A stretch of 48,092 nucleotides of DNA from Desulfuromonas sp. GTDB taxonomy: Bacteria; Desulfobacterota; Desulfuromonadia; Desulfuromonadales; Geopsychrobacteraceae. Numbering within the stretch: position 1 is the first letter of the stretch; every line of letters starts with the position of its first letter. The stretch is from NCBI GenBank assembly GCA_002869695.1, contig PKUD01000199.1, positions 1 to 48,092 of the forward strand, read 5' to 3'. The notes beneath the pieces are model-generated. The model saw nothing but the letters and a program-made list of their open reading frames with translations. It did not search any database and had not been told where the DNA came from. This document shows positions 18,363 to 28,840 of the stretch, piece by piece. The position numbers and the translations under genes were made by a program.

Positions 18363-19292
18363 ATGATTCTACAACGCACCATCGGCGCCCCGACCCAAAT
18401 CAGCGGAATCGGGCTACATTCCGGAGCCCAGATCAATCTCAAACTGCGCCCTGCGCAAGCGGATACGGGTATCATCTTCCATCGTCACGATGGCGACAGA
18501 ACCGTTGCCATCAAAGCAGCAGCTGAAAATGTTGTCGATACCAGACTGGCAACAGTTCTCGGTTGCAATGGAGTGACGGTTTCAACTGTGGAACATTTTC
18601 TGGCCGCCCTGACTGCCTGCGGTATCGACAATCTACATGTTGATATCGATGGTCCGGAAATCCCGATCCTAGATGGCAGCGCCTCTCCTTTCATTCAACT
18701 GCTGCAGAAAGTCGGCACAATAAACCACGACAAGACCCGCAAATTCATTGCCATTCGCAAACCGATTGAGCTCATCGAGGGTGAAAAACGGATCAACATC
18801 ATTCCATCCCGTTTTTTCCGGGTCACTTTTGACATTGTCTTCGAGCACAAGGCAATCGCCCTGCAACAATACAGCATGAAATTCTCCACCGAGAACTTTT
18901 CCAAAGAGATCGCCCCGGCCCGCACTTTCGGCTTTCTTCATGAAGTCGAATATCTCAAAGCCAACGGCCTTGCCCGTGGCGGTTCCCTGGACAACGCGGT
19001 AGTCATAGATGAAGAGGGGGTCATGAACCCGGACGGACTGCGTTTCCAGGATGAATTTGTCCGTCATAAAATCCTCGACGCTTGTGGTGATTTCAGCCTG
19101 CTGGGCCATCCGATGCTTGGCCACATCAGAGCATTTAAGGCCGGTCACGACATCAATGCCAAGATGGTTCGCAAAATTCTTGACACACCGGACTGCTGGA
19201 CCTATGTCGAATTCGGCGAAGAGGCTCTTCTGGAAGCCAGAAGAACCAGTCCACAGTCATATGCCAACAACTTGGCCTGGCTCCAAGCCTGA
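18363..19292 (+). CDS. lpxC: UDP-3-O-acyl-N-acetylglucosamine deacetylase
   Basis: This 309-residue zinc enzyme catalyses the committed step of lipid A synthesis. Zinc ligands are in VEHFLAALTACG and in the HKILDACGDFSLLGHP segment (His and Asp). The conserved FRVTFDIVFEHKAI strand region, ARTFGFLHEVEYLKANGLARGGSLDNAVV and the terminal HDINAKMVRKIL are all present. Length is normal. It is the first gene after the sigma-54 promoter. A terminator hairpin follows its stop, so ntrY may be reached by readthrough or by its own promoter. Confidence 0.97.
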   Translation: MILQRTIGAPTQISGIGLHSGAQINLKLRPAQADTGIIFHRHDGDRTVAIKAAAENVVDTRLATVLGCNGVTVSTVEHFLAALTACGIDNLHVDIDGPEIPILDGSASPFIQLLQKVGTINHDKTRKFIAIRKPIELIEGEKRINIIPSRFFRVTFDIVFEHKAIALQQYSMKFSTENFSKEIAPARTFGFLHEVEYLKANGLARGGSLDNAVVIDEEGVMNPDGLRFQDEFVRHKILDACGDFSLLGHPMLGHIRAFKAGHDINAKMVRKILDTPDCWTYVEFGEEALLEARRTSPQSYANNLAWLQA

Positions 19293-19310
19293 GCAGTTCA
19301 ACATCGTCGC

Positions 19311-19345
19311 AAAAGGCAGCCCTGTAGGCTGCCTTTTCCATTTTG
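19311..19345 (+). terminator. Intrinsic terminator after lpxC
   Basis: An 11-bp stem AAAAGGCAGCC (19311-19321) / GGCTGCCTTTT (19327-19337) with loop CTGTA, followed by CCATTTTGG. The T-run is partly inside the stem. It lies between lpxC and ntrY, so it may cause partial termination. Confidence 0.75.
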
Positions 19346-19437
19346 GTCAACTTGCATTTCTGACACAGCTTGCCTACAATCGATCAGTTCAGCCAGTGTT
19401 CCGTATGATCTGAGGACAACAGTCAACGAGGAAGCAA

Positions 19438-21678
19438 GTGCCCCCAACAACAACCGCAAGCACTAACCAGAAACCAGCTTCTCGCAGTCGTCGGCGGCGC
19501 GAATGGATTCTTGTTCTTGTGCTTGTGGCGGCAATCTCGCTCCTCCCCAAACTCGAACTCCAACTCCTTGATATCACTACCAAGTTCCCACTAGGAAACG
19601 GCATCATCGCTCTGACGATGATTAACCTGAACCTGTTGTTGGTGATCTCTTTTCTCTTCCTGATCTTCCGCAACCTGTTTAAGTTGATTCTGGAACGTCG
19701 TCGAGGGGTGCCTGGTGCACGACTGCGCAGCAAGCTTGTCGGAGCATTCATCGCCTTATCCCTGATTCCAACCATGCTGCTTTTCATGGTATCGGCGGAG
19801 TTTATCAGCAAAAGCATCGACAGCTGGTTCAACACCCAGGTTGAGTCGGCGCTGGACGAATCACTACAGGTGGCCCAGACCTACTACCGCAATTCGGAGA
19901 CCAATGCCCTTTATTACGCAGATCAGCTGGCTCAACGGATCAAGGATGAGAAACTGATCAACGAGGAGAATCTGGAGGCACTGCGCACCCGTATCAAACA
20001 AAAACAGGAAGAGTACAACCTCGGCATTGTCGAGGTTTTTTCTGCGACCAATGAAGAGCTAGTCAGGGTCGCCAATCCTAAAATCCCCATTATTGAGATC
20101 ACCACGGCAACCTCTGACCTCGTTCTTGAAAGTCTTCAGGGAAATCGCTTTTCACGTATCACCCCTGTTGCAAAAGCCGACCTGATCCGCGGGTTTGTCC
20201 CGATCTATTCCAACTGGAACCCCAAAGACGTCGTCGGCGTTGTGGTTGTCAATTATTACGTTCCCTACTCGCTGATCAACAAGATGAAGGAGATATCAAG
20301 TTCTGTTGAGCAGTATAAAATCACCAAACAGATCAAAACCCAGATTCAGCAGAGCTATGTCATTGTTCTGCTGCTGATCGCCCTGATCATCCTGTTTCTG
20401 GCGACCTGGTTCGGCTTCCAGTTGGCCCGTGGCATCACCGTCCCGATTCAGGACCTGGCCACAGCGACCAGCCGGGTTGCGTCAGGCGACCTGGACATCC
20501 AACTGGAAACCCGCAGCACAGACGAGGTCGGCACGCTGGTCAAAGCGTTCAACAAAATGACTGCAGACCTGCGTCGCAGTCGCCAAGCCGTAGAACAGGC
20601 CAACCAGGAGCTCAAGACCTCAAACCTAGAGCTGGAACAACGCCGTGGCTACATGGAAATTGTCCTGGCCAATGTCACCGCAGGCGTCATCTCGGTGGAT
20701 CGTTATGGCCGGATCACGACGATCAACAAGTCGGCGGAAAAACTACTTCACTTCAAATCAGGCGAGGTCCTCGGCAAGGATTTTCGCGACGTGATTCCGG
20801 GAGCATATCAGACCAAAATCAAGGACTTGTTCAAGGATCTGTTTCAGTCCGAGCAGGGATCAATCCGTCAACAGCTGACCCTGTCCATCGGCGATGAAAA
20901 GATCACAATCCTTGCCAACCTCAGTATTCTCCGGGACGATGCGGACAAATTCATGGGCACTGTGATCGTCTTCGATGATCTGACCCAACTGATCAAAGCA
21001 CAAAGGATGGCGGCCTGGCGCGAGGTCGCCCGGCGTATCGCGCACGAAATCAAAAATCCGCTGACACCGGTACAACTTTCCGCTCAACGCTTGCGCCGCC
21101 GCTACCTCGATCGCTTTTCCAGTGAGGATCACGTTTTTGACGAATGCACCAGGATGATCATTCATCAGGTCGATGAGTTGAAAAACCTGGTCAACGAGTT
21201 TTCCAACTTCGCCCGCATGCCAGCGACCAAACCCTCACCAAGCAACCTCAACGAGATCATCACCGAAACGCTTATCCTCTATCAGGAAGGGCACAAAAAG
21301 ATCGACTTCGAACAATCCCTCGATCTCAATCTGCCCTCAGCAAACCTTGACCGTGAACAGATTAAACGGGTGCTGATCAACCTGCTGGAAAATGCAGTTG
21401 CGGCAATGGACGGGGAAGGTGCAATCGGTCTGGAAACTCAGTATAATCAGGATTTGCAGATGATTACCATGACCGTCTCGGATACCGGTTGTGGGATCCC
21501 TGCGGAAGATAAGACTCGCTTGTTCGAACCTTATTTTTCAACCAAGAAATCGGGAACAGGACTCGGCCTGGCCATAGTTGCAACGATCATCTCTGATCAC
21601 AACGGCTACATCCGGGTCCGCGACAACATCCCTCGCGGTTCAAAATTTATCGTCGAACTCCCGGCGGGCCGCAGTTGA
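19438..21678 (+). CDS. ntrY: NtrY-like sensor histidine kinase
   Basis: This 746-residue membrane kinase starts at GTG 19438, with GAGGA 6 bases upstream. Hydrophobic segments lie near residues 22-40, 60-75 and 103-125 before an extracytoplasmic region of about 180 residues, and another at about 302-325. HAMP follows (GITVPIQDLATATSRVASGD), then a PAS domain (VLANVTAGVISVDRYGRI), the HisKA phosphoacceptor in ARRIAHEIKNPLTPVQLSA, and the HATPase motifs NLLENAVAAM, DTGCGIP and GTGLGLA. The organisation is that of NtrY, partner of NtrX, not of cytosolic NtrB. It lies 49 bases before ntrX. Confidence 0.92.
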   Translation: MPPTTTASTNQKPASRSRRRREWILVLVLVAAISLLPKLELQLLDITTKFPLGNGIIALTMINLNLLLVISFLFLIFRNLFKLILERRRGVPGARLRSKLVGAFIALSLIPTMLLFMVSAEFISKSIDSWFNTQVESALDESLQVAQTYYRNSETNALYYADQLAQRIKDEKLINEENLEALRTRIKQKQEEYNLGIVEVFSATNEELVRVANPKIPIIEITTATSDLVLESLQGNRFSRITPVAKADLIRGFVPIYSNWNPKDVVGVVVVNYYVPYSLINKMKEISSSVEQYKITKQIKTQIQQSYVIVLLLIALIILFLATWFGFQLARGITVPIQDLATATSRVASGDLDIQLETRSTDEVGTLVKAFNKMTADLRRSRQAVEQANQELKTSNLELEQRRGYMEIVLANVTAGVISVDRYGRITTINKSAEKLLHFKSGEVLGKDFRDVIPGAYQTKIKDLFKDLFQSEQGSIRQQLTLSIGDEKITILANLSILRDDADKFMGTVIVFDDLTQLIKAQRMAAWREVARRIAHEIKNPLTPVQLSAQRLRRRYLDRFSSEDHVFDECTRMIIHQVDELKNLVNEFSNFARMPATKPSPSNLNEIITETLILYQEGHKKIDFEQSLDLNLPSANLDREQIKRVLINLLENAVAAMDGEGAIGLETQYNQDLQMITMTVSDTGCGIPAEDKTRLFEPYFSTKKSGTGLGLAIVATIISDHNGYIRVRDNIPRGSKFIVELPAGRS

Positions 21679-21727
21679 AAAGAACGTACGCTTTATAAAA
21701 GCAGTATGAATATTATTGAGGTCATTA

Positions 21728-23104
21728 ATGGAAACAATACTCATTGTCGATGATGAAGAAAGCATCAGCCTCAGCTTGGAAGGAATCCTCAGTGATGAAG
21801 GATTCCGCACAGCTGTCGCAGCGAACGGAGAAGAGGCCTTGGCCATTGCCCAGGCGGAAGATCCGGACCTGGTTCTTCTTGATATCTGGATGCCCGGCAT
21901 TGATGGGCTTGAAACCCTGCAGCGTCTGCGTCAGAACCGACCGAACCAGCTGGTGATCATGATGAGTGGTCACGGCACTATTGAAACCGCCGTAAAAGCG
22001 ACCCGGTTGGGGGCTTACGACTTTATTGAGAAACCCCTGTCTCTGGAAAAAATTCTGCTTTCTATCCAGAATGCGATGAAGATAGGTCAGTTGGTTGCTG
22101 AAAATCAGGCTTTGCGGGAAAAGATTGACCTTGATTATGAGATGATCGGCGAAAGCCCGGCCATCAGCCGTCTGAAAGGACAGATTGCGGTTGCTGCACC
22201 CAGCTCGGGCTGGGTCTTGATAACGGGAGAAAACGGGACCGGCAAGGAGCTGGTTGCCCGCGCGATCCATTATCAGTCAAATCGCAGCCAGCGCCCGTTT
22301 GTCGAAGTCAATTGCGCGGCGATCCCGGAAGACCTGATTGAATCGGAACTGTTTGGACACGAGAAAGGCGCCTTTACCGGAGCCACTGCTGCACGCAAGG
22401 GCAAATTCGACCAATCACATGGCGGCACCCTGTTCCTTGATGAAATTGGTGACATGAGCCTCAAGACCCAGGCGAAAATTCTACGAATTCTGCAGGAACA
22501 GAAATTTGAACGGGTCGGTGGCAACCGCACCATTGAAGTGGACGTCCGGGTCATCGCCGCGACCAACAAGGATCTGGAAGAAGAAATCAAACAGGGTGCT
22601 TTTCGCGAAGACCTCTATTTTCGCCTGAATGTTCTGCCGTTCCAGGTTCCACCCTTGCGCGATCGGCGAGAAGACATCCCCATGCTGGTCAAACATTTTC
22701 TCGCCTATTTCTGCAGCAAGGAGAGCAGAGAGATCAAGACGACATCCGACCGAGCCATGCAATCACTGGTCAACTACAACTGGCCGGGAAATGTTCGTGA
22801 ACTGAAGAATCTGATTGAACGGCTGGTCATCATGACCCCGGAACAGGAGATTGATTTGGTTCACCTCCCTCTGTCGATCGGCAAACTTGCAGCCGAACAC
22901 CAGGATGGGGGGATTGCCATTACCGGCACGCTGCCGGACTCATATCGGGAAGCAAAAGAGCTGTTCGAAAAGCGCTACCTGCTGGAAAAACTGCAGAAGA
23001 ACGGCTGGAACATATCCCGTACTGCGGAGGAGATAGGGCTTGAGCGCTCCAACCTGCACCGCAAAATCAAATCCTACGGCCTGGAGTCGGAAAAACAGTC
23101 ATAG
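21728..23104 (+). CDS. ntrX: NtrX-like sigma-54 response regulator
   Basis: The protein has 458 residues from ATG 21728, which has GAGG 6 bases upstream; the frame is open from 21716. The receiver domain has the DDEE acidic pocket and phosphoacceptor Asp in LVLLDIWMPG. The AAA+ domain carries Walker A GENGTGKELVARAIH, the sigma-54-contacting GAFTGA loop, Walker B GGTLFLDEIGDM and the NWPGNVRELKNLIERL sensor II motif. A Fis-type helix-turn-helix ends the protein (GLERSNLHRKIKSYGL). As an activator of sigma-54 promoters it is the natural candidate to control the promoter ahead of lpxC. The downstream gene rsmI is convergent. Confidence 0.93.
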   Translation: METILIVDDEESISLSLEGILSDEGFRTAVAANGEEALAIAQAEDPDLVLLDIWMPGIDGLETLQRLRQNRPNQLVIMMSGHGTIETAVKATRLGAYDFIEKPLSLEKILLSIQNAMKIGQLVAENQALREKIDLDYEMIGESPAISRLKGQIAVAAPSSGWVLITGENGTGKELVARAIHYQSNRSQRPFVEVNCAAIPEDLIESELFGHEKGAFTGATAARKGKFDQSHGGTLFLDEIGDMSLKTQAKILRILQEQKFERVGGNRTIEVDVRVIAATNKDLEEEIKQGAFREDLYFRLNVLPFQVPPLRDRREDIPMLVKHFLAYFCSKESREIKTTSDRAMQSLVNYNWPGNVRELKNLIERLVIMTPEQEIDLVHLPLSIGKLAAEHQDGGIAITGTLPDSYREAKELFEKRYLLEKLQKNGWNISRTAEEIGLERSNLHRKIKSYGLESEKQS

Positions 23105-23146
23105 GGATTGAAACGGCAAACGGCAGTAGCTGAGAACGGCTGCCGA

Positions 23147-23983
23147 TCAGTGCTGTTGTTGGCGCAATTCCAGTGATTCACGATAGACATCCCGACTGGG
23201 AAGGTCAAAATCCCTGGCAACCTGCTTGACTATCTCTTTCCAGCTCAATTCGGTTTCGTTGCGCAGGCGCAGTAAGTTATCCCTGACCGTCCCTTGCGGC
23301 CTCCGCTTCAGGGCCGGGCCGATCAAAAGAACCAGTTCTCCTTTGACTTTACCTGCAGAAAAATATTCAGCGGCTGCGACAGCAGTGCCGTGGAACAGTT
23401 CCTCATGACGCTTGGTCAGCTCTCGAGCGACTGCCAGTATTCGCTCGCCTCCAAGCACTTCAACGATATCGTCCAGAGTGGTCTGAAGGCGGTGCGGGGT
23501 TTCATAGCAGGCAACGGTGCGCGACTCACCCTCCAACGCCTGCAGAACTCCTCGCCGGGCCAGGCTTTTGGCCGGAAGAAAGCCGATAAAAAGGAAACTG
23601 TCAGTCGGCAGCCCTGCTATCGACAGTGCTGCAACCACTGCAGACGGTCCCGGGATCGCGACAACGTCAACGCCAGCTTGCCGACATCGCAGAACCAACC
23701 GGTATCCAGGATCAGCGATTCCGGGGGTTCCTGCATCTGAGATCAGCGCCAGGGATTCCCCCCTTAACAACCGTCCACACAACTGTTCCGACCGTTGCGT
23801 CTCGTTATGTTCGTGATAAGAGATCAGTGGCGTTCTGATCGCATAATGATCCAGCAGCCGACGGCTGTGCCGAGTATCTTCAGCGGCAATCAGGTCGACT
23901 TCATTGAGCACCCGCACCGCCCGATAGGTGATGTCCTCGAGATTGCCGATCGGTGTTGCAACAACATACAGGATACCGCTCAA
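23147..23983 (-). CDS. rsmI: 16S rRNA (cytidine1402-2'-O)-methyltransferase
   Basis: This 278-residue tetrapyrrole-methylase-fold enzyme starts (M)[21 protein letters not shown], with [15 protein letters not shown] and the [13 protein letters not shown] loop, all RsmI signatures. The start codon is TTG 23983, which overlaps the nadE stop as TTGA and has GGAGGGG 5 bases upstream, so translation is coupled to nadE. It is the last gene of the rnhB-yraN-nadE-rsmI group. Confidence 0.95.
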   Translation of the reverse strand: MSGILYVVATPIGNLEDITYRAVRVLNEVDLIAAEDTRHSRRLLDHYAIRTPLISYHEHNETQRSEQLCGRLLRGESLALISDAGTPGIADPGYRLVLRCRQAGVDVVAIPGPSAVVAALSIAGLPTDSFLFIGFLPAKSLARRGVLQALEGESRTVACYETPHRLQTTLDDIVEVLGGERILAVARELTKRHEELFHGTAVAAAEYFSAGKVKGELVLLIGPALKRRPQGTVRDNLLRLRNETELSWKEIVKQVARDFDLPSRDVYRESLELRQQQH

Positions 23984-25950
23984 TCGTTCCCCTCCAACTG
24001 TTGAAGCCAGAGAGCAACACTGGCATCGCTAGGCATCCGCCAATCACCGCGCGGCGAGAGCGCAACGCTACCGACCTTCGGGCCATCAGGCAGGCAGGAA
24101 CGTTTAAACTGTTGGGAAAAAAAGCGACAATAGAAGATTCGCAGCCACTTGCGGACCTCTGTCAAACTGTATTCCGAGCCAAATGCCTGTTGCGCAAGAA
24201 TCAGAATTTTCCATGGCGGATAATGCATCCGGACCACTTGATAGAGGAAGAAATCGTGCAGCTCGTAGGGACCAACCACCTGCTCGGTAAACTGTCCGAT
24301 ATTCCCTTCATCATCAGGGGGCAGCAATTCCGGTGAAACCGGTGTGGCGCAGATATCGATAAGAATCTGGGCAATTTCATTGCCAAACTCGACCTGAGAA
24401 CACCATTCAACCAGATATCGGACCAGCGTCTTGGGAACCCCGCAGTTGACCCCATACATCGACATATGATCGCCGTTGTAGGTGCACCACCCTAGTGCCA
24501 GTTCAGAAAGGTCACCGGTACCGACCACAAAGCCTCCGACCTGGTTGGCAACATCCATCAGAATCTGGGTCCGCTCACGGGCCTGGGTGTTCTCATAAGT
24601 GACATCATGACAGGACTCATCATGGCCGATATCGGCAAAATGCTGTCGAACCGCCTGATCGATGGAGACAACCCGCAAGTCGACACCCAGCAGGGCTGCC
24701 AGGCGTTCAGCATTATCACGGGTGCGCCCGGTGGTGCCGAAACCTGGCATCGTCAGAGCAACTATTCCCTGACGATCTAAACCCAACCGATCGAACGCCT
24801 TGACCGTAACCAGCAGAGCCAGAGTCGAATCCAGTCCTCCCGAAAGACCAATCACCACCTTCTGACTGTCGGTATGACGCAACCGTTTTGCCAACCCACT
24901 GGTCTGCAGTTGAAAAATCTCCCGGCAGCGTTCACAACGTTCAGCATCATCTGGCGGCACAAAGGGTGTGCGACTGACCGGTCGTTGCAGGCGAGACACC
25001 AGGGACTCATCCATAATAAATGGCAGCAGGCGATAATTCTTGTTCCGACGACCAATTGCATAACTGCTGTTTCGTTGACGTTCGCCGACCAAACGCTCCA
25101 GGTCGACATCAGCAAAAGCCAGCTGGCTCTCAAACCGGAAACGTTCCGTTTCGGCCAGCACCTGCCCGTTTTCCGCGATCAGAGAGTGGCCGGAAAAAAC
25201 CAGATCTGTGCTTGACTCACAGGGACCGGCAGAAGCATAAGCGTAAGCGGCCAGACAGCGGGCGGACTGTGACTCGACCAGGGCTCGACGATAGGCATGT
25301 TTACCCAGGGTCTCAGGACTCGCTGACAGGTTAAGCAGCAGGGTGGCGCCGGCAAGGGCCATAGAGCCACTTGGAGGCTCCACCGACCAGGCATCTTCAC
25401 AGATCTCAACACCGACCAGGCATTCAGGGAAACCATCTGCCTGAAACAGCAAATCAACCCCGAAGGGAATTGCAGTACCATGTAAATCGAGAGTCGCACA
25501 ATCACTCTCACCGGACGCGGAAAACCAGCGCTGTTCGTAAAACTCGCCGGTATTCGGCAGATAGGTTTTCGGCACAACACCACAGATCTTACCCTGGGAG
25601 ATAAAAACGGCACAATTAAACAGGCGTCCTCCCTGCCTGAGTGGCGCACCGACCACCAGAGTCAGCTTCTGCCTGGCAGAAAACTCTGTCAGCTCAAGTA
25701 AACCCTGCTCGACCCGACGCAACAGTTCCTGCTGAAAGAAGAGATCCGCGCAGCTGTAGGCGCTGAGGCAAAGCTCCGGAAACAGCAGGAAGCGGCATTT
25801 CTGTTCCATCGCGATCAGGCAGGCCTGCCGGATTGCTGCGACATTGAAGGCAACATCAGCAACCCGGAGTTCCGGGGTAATGACCGCAAGTCTCAACAAG
25901 CCAAGATCACGCAGCGAAATTTTAGCTCTATCTGTCTGTTCTGCTGACAT
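23980..25950 (-). CDS. nadE: Glutamine-dependent NAD+ synthetase
   Basis: The protein has 656 residues and converts deamido-NAD to NAD using glutamine. The N-terminal nitrilase-type amidase domain shows the Glu-Lys-Cys triad in [26 protein letters not shown] and GVEICEDAW. The C-terminal synthetase domain has the ATP PP-loop [25 protein letters not shown] and the closing [11 protein letters not shown]-like segment ([15 protein letters not shown]). ATG 25950 follows GGGAGAGG by a few bases and is preferred to GTG 25962. It lies 18 bases after yraN and overlaps rsmI by 4 bases. Confidence 0.95.
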   Translation of the reverse strand: MSAEQTDRAKISLRDLGLLRLAVITPELRVADVAFNVAAIRQACLIAMEQKCRFLLFPELCLSAYSCADLFFQQELLRRVEQGLLELTEFSARQKLTLVVGAPLRQGGRLFNCAVFISQGKICGVVPKTYLPNTGEFYEQRWFSASGESDCATLDLHGTAIPFGVDLLFQADGFPECLVGVEICEDAWSVEPPSGSMALAGATLLLNLSASPETLGKHAYRRALVESQSARCLAAYAYASAGPCESSTDLVFSGHSLIAENGQVLAETERFRFESQLAFADVDLERLVGERQRNSSYAIGRRNKNYRLLPFIMDESLVSRLQRPVSRTPFVPPDDAERCERCREIFQLQTSGLAKRLRHTDSQKVVIGLSGGLDSTLALLVTVKAFDRLGLDRQGIVALTMPGFGTTGRTRDNAERLAALLGVDLRVVSIDQAVRQHFADIGHDESCHDVTYENTQARERTQILMDVANQVGGFVVGTGDLSELALGWCTYNGDHMSMYGVNCGVPKTLVRYLVEWCSQVEFGNEIAQILIDICATPVSPELLPPDDEGNIGQFTEQVVGPYELHDFFLYQVVRMHYPPWKILILAQQAFGSEYSLTEVRKWLRIFYCRFFSQQFKRSCLPDGPKVGSVALSPRGDWRMPSDASVALWLQQLEGND

Positions 25951-25968
25951 AGCCTCTCCCACGACAAT

Positions 25969-26349
25969 TCAATTATTCAGAAAATCCACCGAGAAGGCAT
26001 TCGGCACATGATCGATCAATGCCTGACCGTGCAAACCGGGCATGACCGCAATAACGTCAAAACGTGGTTGAAGTTTATCAACCTTATGTTCAGAAATATA
26101 CCATTGTGCAGCACGAATTATCTGCCGTTGCTTCCGCTCACCCACGGCTTCTAACGGAGTCCCGTAATAAGTGGTCCGGCGCGCCTTGACTTCGACAAAC
26201 ACCAGTTGCTTCCTGTGACGCGCGACAATATCGATCTCGCCCACCGGAGCACGGTAGTTTCGCTGAAGTATTTTCAAGCCGTTGCGACGCAAAAAGTGAG
26301 CGGCCTCGTCCTCCCCCCAGCGGCCCAGGGCCATTCGCTCTTCACTCAT
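25969..26349 (-). CDS. UPF0102 (YraN) family endonuclease-like protein
   Basis: This 126-residue protein of restriction-endonuclease-like fold has the PD-(D/E)XK pattern in GEIDIVARHRKQLVFVEVKAR. The N-terminus LGRWGEDEAAHFLRRNG is typical of UPF0102. Start ATG 26349 has GGAGGGG just upstream and overlaps the rnhB end by 8 bases; a longer frame to 26382 has no support. The rnhB-yraN pairing is widespread. The cellular function is not established. Confidence 0.92.
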   Translation of the reverse strand: MSEERMALGRWGEDEAAHFLRRNGLKILQRNYRAPVGEIDIVARHRKQLVFVEVKARRTTYYGTPLEAVGERKQRQIIRAAQWYISEHKVDKLQPRFDVIAVMPGLHGQALIDHVPNAFSVDFLNN

Positions 26350-26992
26350 TACCCCTCCCGAGATATTCCCGGACACCGGCAAAACTTTTCCGATGAGGTT
26401 TCACCGGTCCCATTTCAGCAATAAGTTGACGATGAAGAGCGGTACCATACCCCTTGTGACCGGCAAATCCATAACCCGGGAACTGCCTGTCCACCGCCAC
26501 CATGATCCTGTCCCTGATGACTTTGGCGATGACCGACGCTGCAGCAATCGATAGCGAGCGACTGTCCCCTTTTTTCAAAGTCTGCTGCGGCAACAGGGTC
26601 GGCAACGGGGTAATGCCGTCGATCAGCAGGTAGTCTGCCGCAAGCGGTAACCGATGAACCGCGCGTCGCATCGCCAGAAGGGTCGCCTGGAGGATATTGA
26701 TCCGGTCAATCTCTGCGGCGCTCGCCACCCCGACCCCTACCGCCCGGGCCTGTTTTCGGATTTCTGGATAGAACCCCTCACGCTGTTTTTCACTCAGCTT
26801 TTTTGAGTCGGTCAACCCGGGTAAAGCGAAGCTGTCTGGTAGAATCACCGCTGCGGCGACCACCGGACCTGCCAGCGGCCCACGGCCAGCTTCGTCGATT
26901 CCGGCAACCGCCTGAAATCCATGACTGCTCGCCTGTTCCTCAAAAAAGAGTGTCGATAGCGATTGGTCGGGGAAAAGGGTCAGACTTGTCAC
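26342..26992 (-). CDS. rnhB: Ribonuclease HII
   Basis: The protein has 216 residues and removes ribonucleotides from DNA and RNA:DNA hybrids. The catalytic motif GIDEAGRGPLAGPVVAAAV is complete, with further acidic residues in LTDSKKLSEKQRE and in YLLIDGITPLP. GTG 26992 is chosen because AGGAGG lies 4 bases before it; the frame extends to 27040 across the rplS terminator. It probably depends on terminator readthrough from rplS or on a weak local promoter. Confidence 0.95.
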   Translation of the reverse strand: MTSLTLFPDQSLSTLFFEEQASSHGFQAVAGIDEAGRGPLAGPVVAAAVILPDSFALPGLTDSKKLSEKQREGFYPEIRKQARAVGVGVASAAEIDRINILQATLLAMRRAVHRLPLAADYLLIDGITPLPTLLPQQTLKKGDSRSLSIAAASVIAKVIRDRIMVAVDRQFPGYGFAGHKGYGTALHRQLIAEMGPVKPHRKSFAGVREYLGRGNE

Positions 26993-27020
26993 TCTGCCTC
27001 CTGTTTTCGCTACGCCGCTG

Positions 27021-27052
27021 GCAAAAAAAAGCCCCGGCATTTGCCGGGGCTT
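27021..27052 (-). terminator. Intrinsic terminator after rplS
   Basis: A stem GCCCCGGC (27031-27038) / GCCGGGGC (27043-27050) with a 4-base loop, followed on the minus strand by an uninterrupted run of U residues (8 A bases, 27023-27030). It separates the ribosomal-protein cluster from rnhB. Confidence 0.9.
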
Positions 27053-27073
27053 ATTGTAACTGATGTTGCCTGA

Positions 27074-27421
27074 TCAGGCCATACGCTTTTCTGGAATCCG
27101 CGCTGCCTTACCACGAAGATTACGCAGATAATACAGCTTGGCACGGCGCACCCGTCCCACCCGCAGAACCTCAATCTTCTCCACGCTCGGAGAATGCAGC
27201 GGGAAAATCCGCTCAACCCCGATGCCACCGGACATCTTGCGTACGGTGTAGGAAGAGCCGAGGCCACGATTCATACGCTTAATACAGACCCCCTGGTAAA
27301 GCTGGATCCGTTGCTTGTCACCCTCGGTAATCTTGACATGGACCTTGAGTGTGTCACCCGGCTTGAAAGAAGGAATGTCCTTCTTAATCTGCTCCATTTC
27401 CAATTTATCAATGATGTTCAT
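27074..27421 (-). CDS. rplS: 50S ribosomal protein L19
   Basis: A 115-residue ribosomal protein with the typical [51 protein letters not shown] and [17 protein letters not shown] segments. It is the last gene of the ffh-rpsP-khpA-rimM-trmD-rplS cluster and is closed by a strong terminator. The 99 bases between trmD and rplS hold no gene. Confidence 0.98.
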   Translation of the reverse strand: MNIIDKLEMEQIKKDIPSFKPGDTLKVHVKITEGDKQRIQLYQGVCIKRMNRGLGSSYTVRKMSGGIGVERIFPLHSPSVEKIEVLRVGRVRRAKLYYLRNLRGKAARIPEKRMA

Positions 27422-27520
27422 TTTGTCTTCCTCCTGCTGATCTATTCGTCTCAGTCACTTAGCTGTCACGTCTATGCTTAATAAACAGACAAAGACCTTC
27501 TCCTTGCCTGCGCTGTTACT

Positions 27521-28267
27521 CTAGTCATCCGACATTGTTTGCTGGCTACGGAGCTCCGCAAGAACCCTCAGATCTTCCTCCGTCAATCTGGCACCATCCA
27601 GCAGATCGGGTCTACGTCGCAAGGTCCTCAGTAATTGTTGCCTGCGGCGCCAAGCGGCAATCTTTCCGTGGTCACCGGACAGAAGCACCTTGGGGACCTC
27701 CATCCCTTCAAAAACGGCAGGACGGGTATATTGCGGGTACTCCAGGAGACCATCCGAAAATGAATCGGTTGCCGCACTCGAGGCATTGCCGAGGACTCCG
27801 GGAAGGTAGCGGGCGATGGCATCAATCATGACCATCGCGGGCAATTCGCCGCCGGTAAGGACGTAATCGCCAATAGAGAACTCTTCGTCCACCATGCTCT
27901 GACGAATCCGTTCATCAAAACCTTCGTAGCGACCGCAAAGAAAAATCAGTCCCGGCTCTGCAGCCAGCCGATGTGCGTGTTGCTGCGAAAAAGGCTGGCC
28001 CTGGGGGCTCATCAGCAGCACCCTGGCGTCCGGAGACTGTTTTTTCAGAGCAGCTATCGCCCGAGCGACCGGTTCCGGTTTCATGACCATGCCGTCCCCA
28101 CCACCGTAGGGAGTATCATCGGTGGTCAGGTGCCGACCCTCAGCCCAGTCACGCAGGTTATGTGCCCGCACCTGCAGCAAACCCTGGTCTGCCGCCCTTC
28201 CGAGGATACTTTCCTGCAACGGCGCAGTGATCATCCCCGGAAACAATGTCAGAATGTCAAAGATCAT
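27521..28267 (-). CDS. trmD: tRNA (guanine37-N1)-methyltransferase
   Basis: The protein has 248 residues and is a SPOUT methyltransferase that methylates G37 to prevent frameshifting. Motifs are [12 protein letters not shown] at the start, [15 protein letters not shown], the trefoil-knot SAM site [12 protein letters not shown], then [17 protein letters not shown] and a C-terminal helical domain. It overlaps rimM by 4 bases (ATGA). Confidence 0.97.
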   Translation of the reverse strand: MIFDILTLFPGMITAPLQESILGRAADQGLLQVRAHNLRDWAEGRHLTTDDTPYGGGDGMVMKPEPVARAIAALKKQSPDARVLLMSPQGQPFSQQHAHRLAAEPGLIFLCGRYEGFDERIRQSMVDEEFSIGDYVLTGGELPAMVMIDAIARYLPGVLGNASSAATDSFSDGLLEYPQYTRPAVFEGMEVPKVLLSGDHGKIAAWRRRQQLLRTLRRRPDLLDGARLTEEDLRVLAELRSQQTMSDD

Positions 28268-28794
28268 TGGTTTATCGAAACCAGATCATCAGGCAGGTCA
28301 ACTTGCATAACCTGCCCGTCAATATCGATGTCGGTGATGAATTCCGGCACCGCAGGAATCAGGATTTCACCCGCTTCCCCTTCGACGATATAGATATCGT
28401 GGGCCGCGGTGGTGAACATATCCACCAGCCGACCGAGCGGGCCGAGCTGTTCATCGACAACCTGCAGACCCACCAGCCGATGAATACGGAACTGGCCCTC
28501 TTCCGGTTCGGGGAGTTCATCCTCTTTCAGCAGAACCTTTGCACCTACCAGAGGCTCTACTTCGGACAATGAACCATAACCGTCCAGTCGCAGCAGGACG
28601 TTTCCTTTATGCATAGTTTGACGAAGCGGGTTCAAAACCTCAGCTTCGCCATCATTTCGCTGCAGATAGATTTTTTCTGCCGTCAGGAGATCCTCAGCAG
28701 GCAAGGTCGTCATCCTGACCTTGATGTCACCACGCAGACCATGTGTCCCGATAACCAGACCAACTTCCAACAGTGCTTCTGACCCGGACGACAT
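28264..28794 (-). CDS. rimM: Ribosome maturation factor RimM
   Basis: This 176-residue 30S assembly factor binds S19. The N-terminal RimM domain begins [19 protein letters not shown], and the C-terminal PRC-barrel ends in [20 protein letters not shown], both family hallmarks. It overlaps trmD by 4 bases and follows khpA by 46 bases. Confidence 0.96.
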   Translation of the reverse strand: MSSGSEALLEVGLVIGTHGLRGDIKVRMTTLPAEDLLTAEKIYLQRNDGEAEVLNPLRQTMHKGNVLLRLDGYGSLSEVEPLVGAKVLLKEDELPEPEEGQFRIHRLVGLQVVDEQLGPLGRLVDMFTTAAHDIYIVEGEAGEILIPAVPEFITDIDIDGQVMQVDLPDDLVSINQ

Positions 28795-28840
28795 CTAAGA
28801 ACCTATCTCTCCACCTCGGCTGCCGAAAATAGCCTGATGT

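Noticed and set aside
23105-23146. CGGCAG / CTGCCG inverted repeat between ntrX and rsmI as a bidirectional terminator
   Set aside because: Only six pairs, a wide loop, and no U-tract on either strand.
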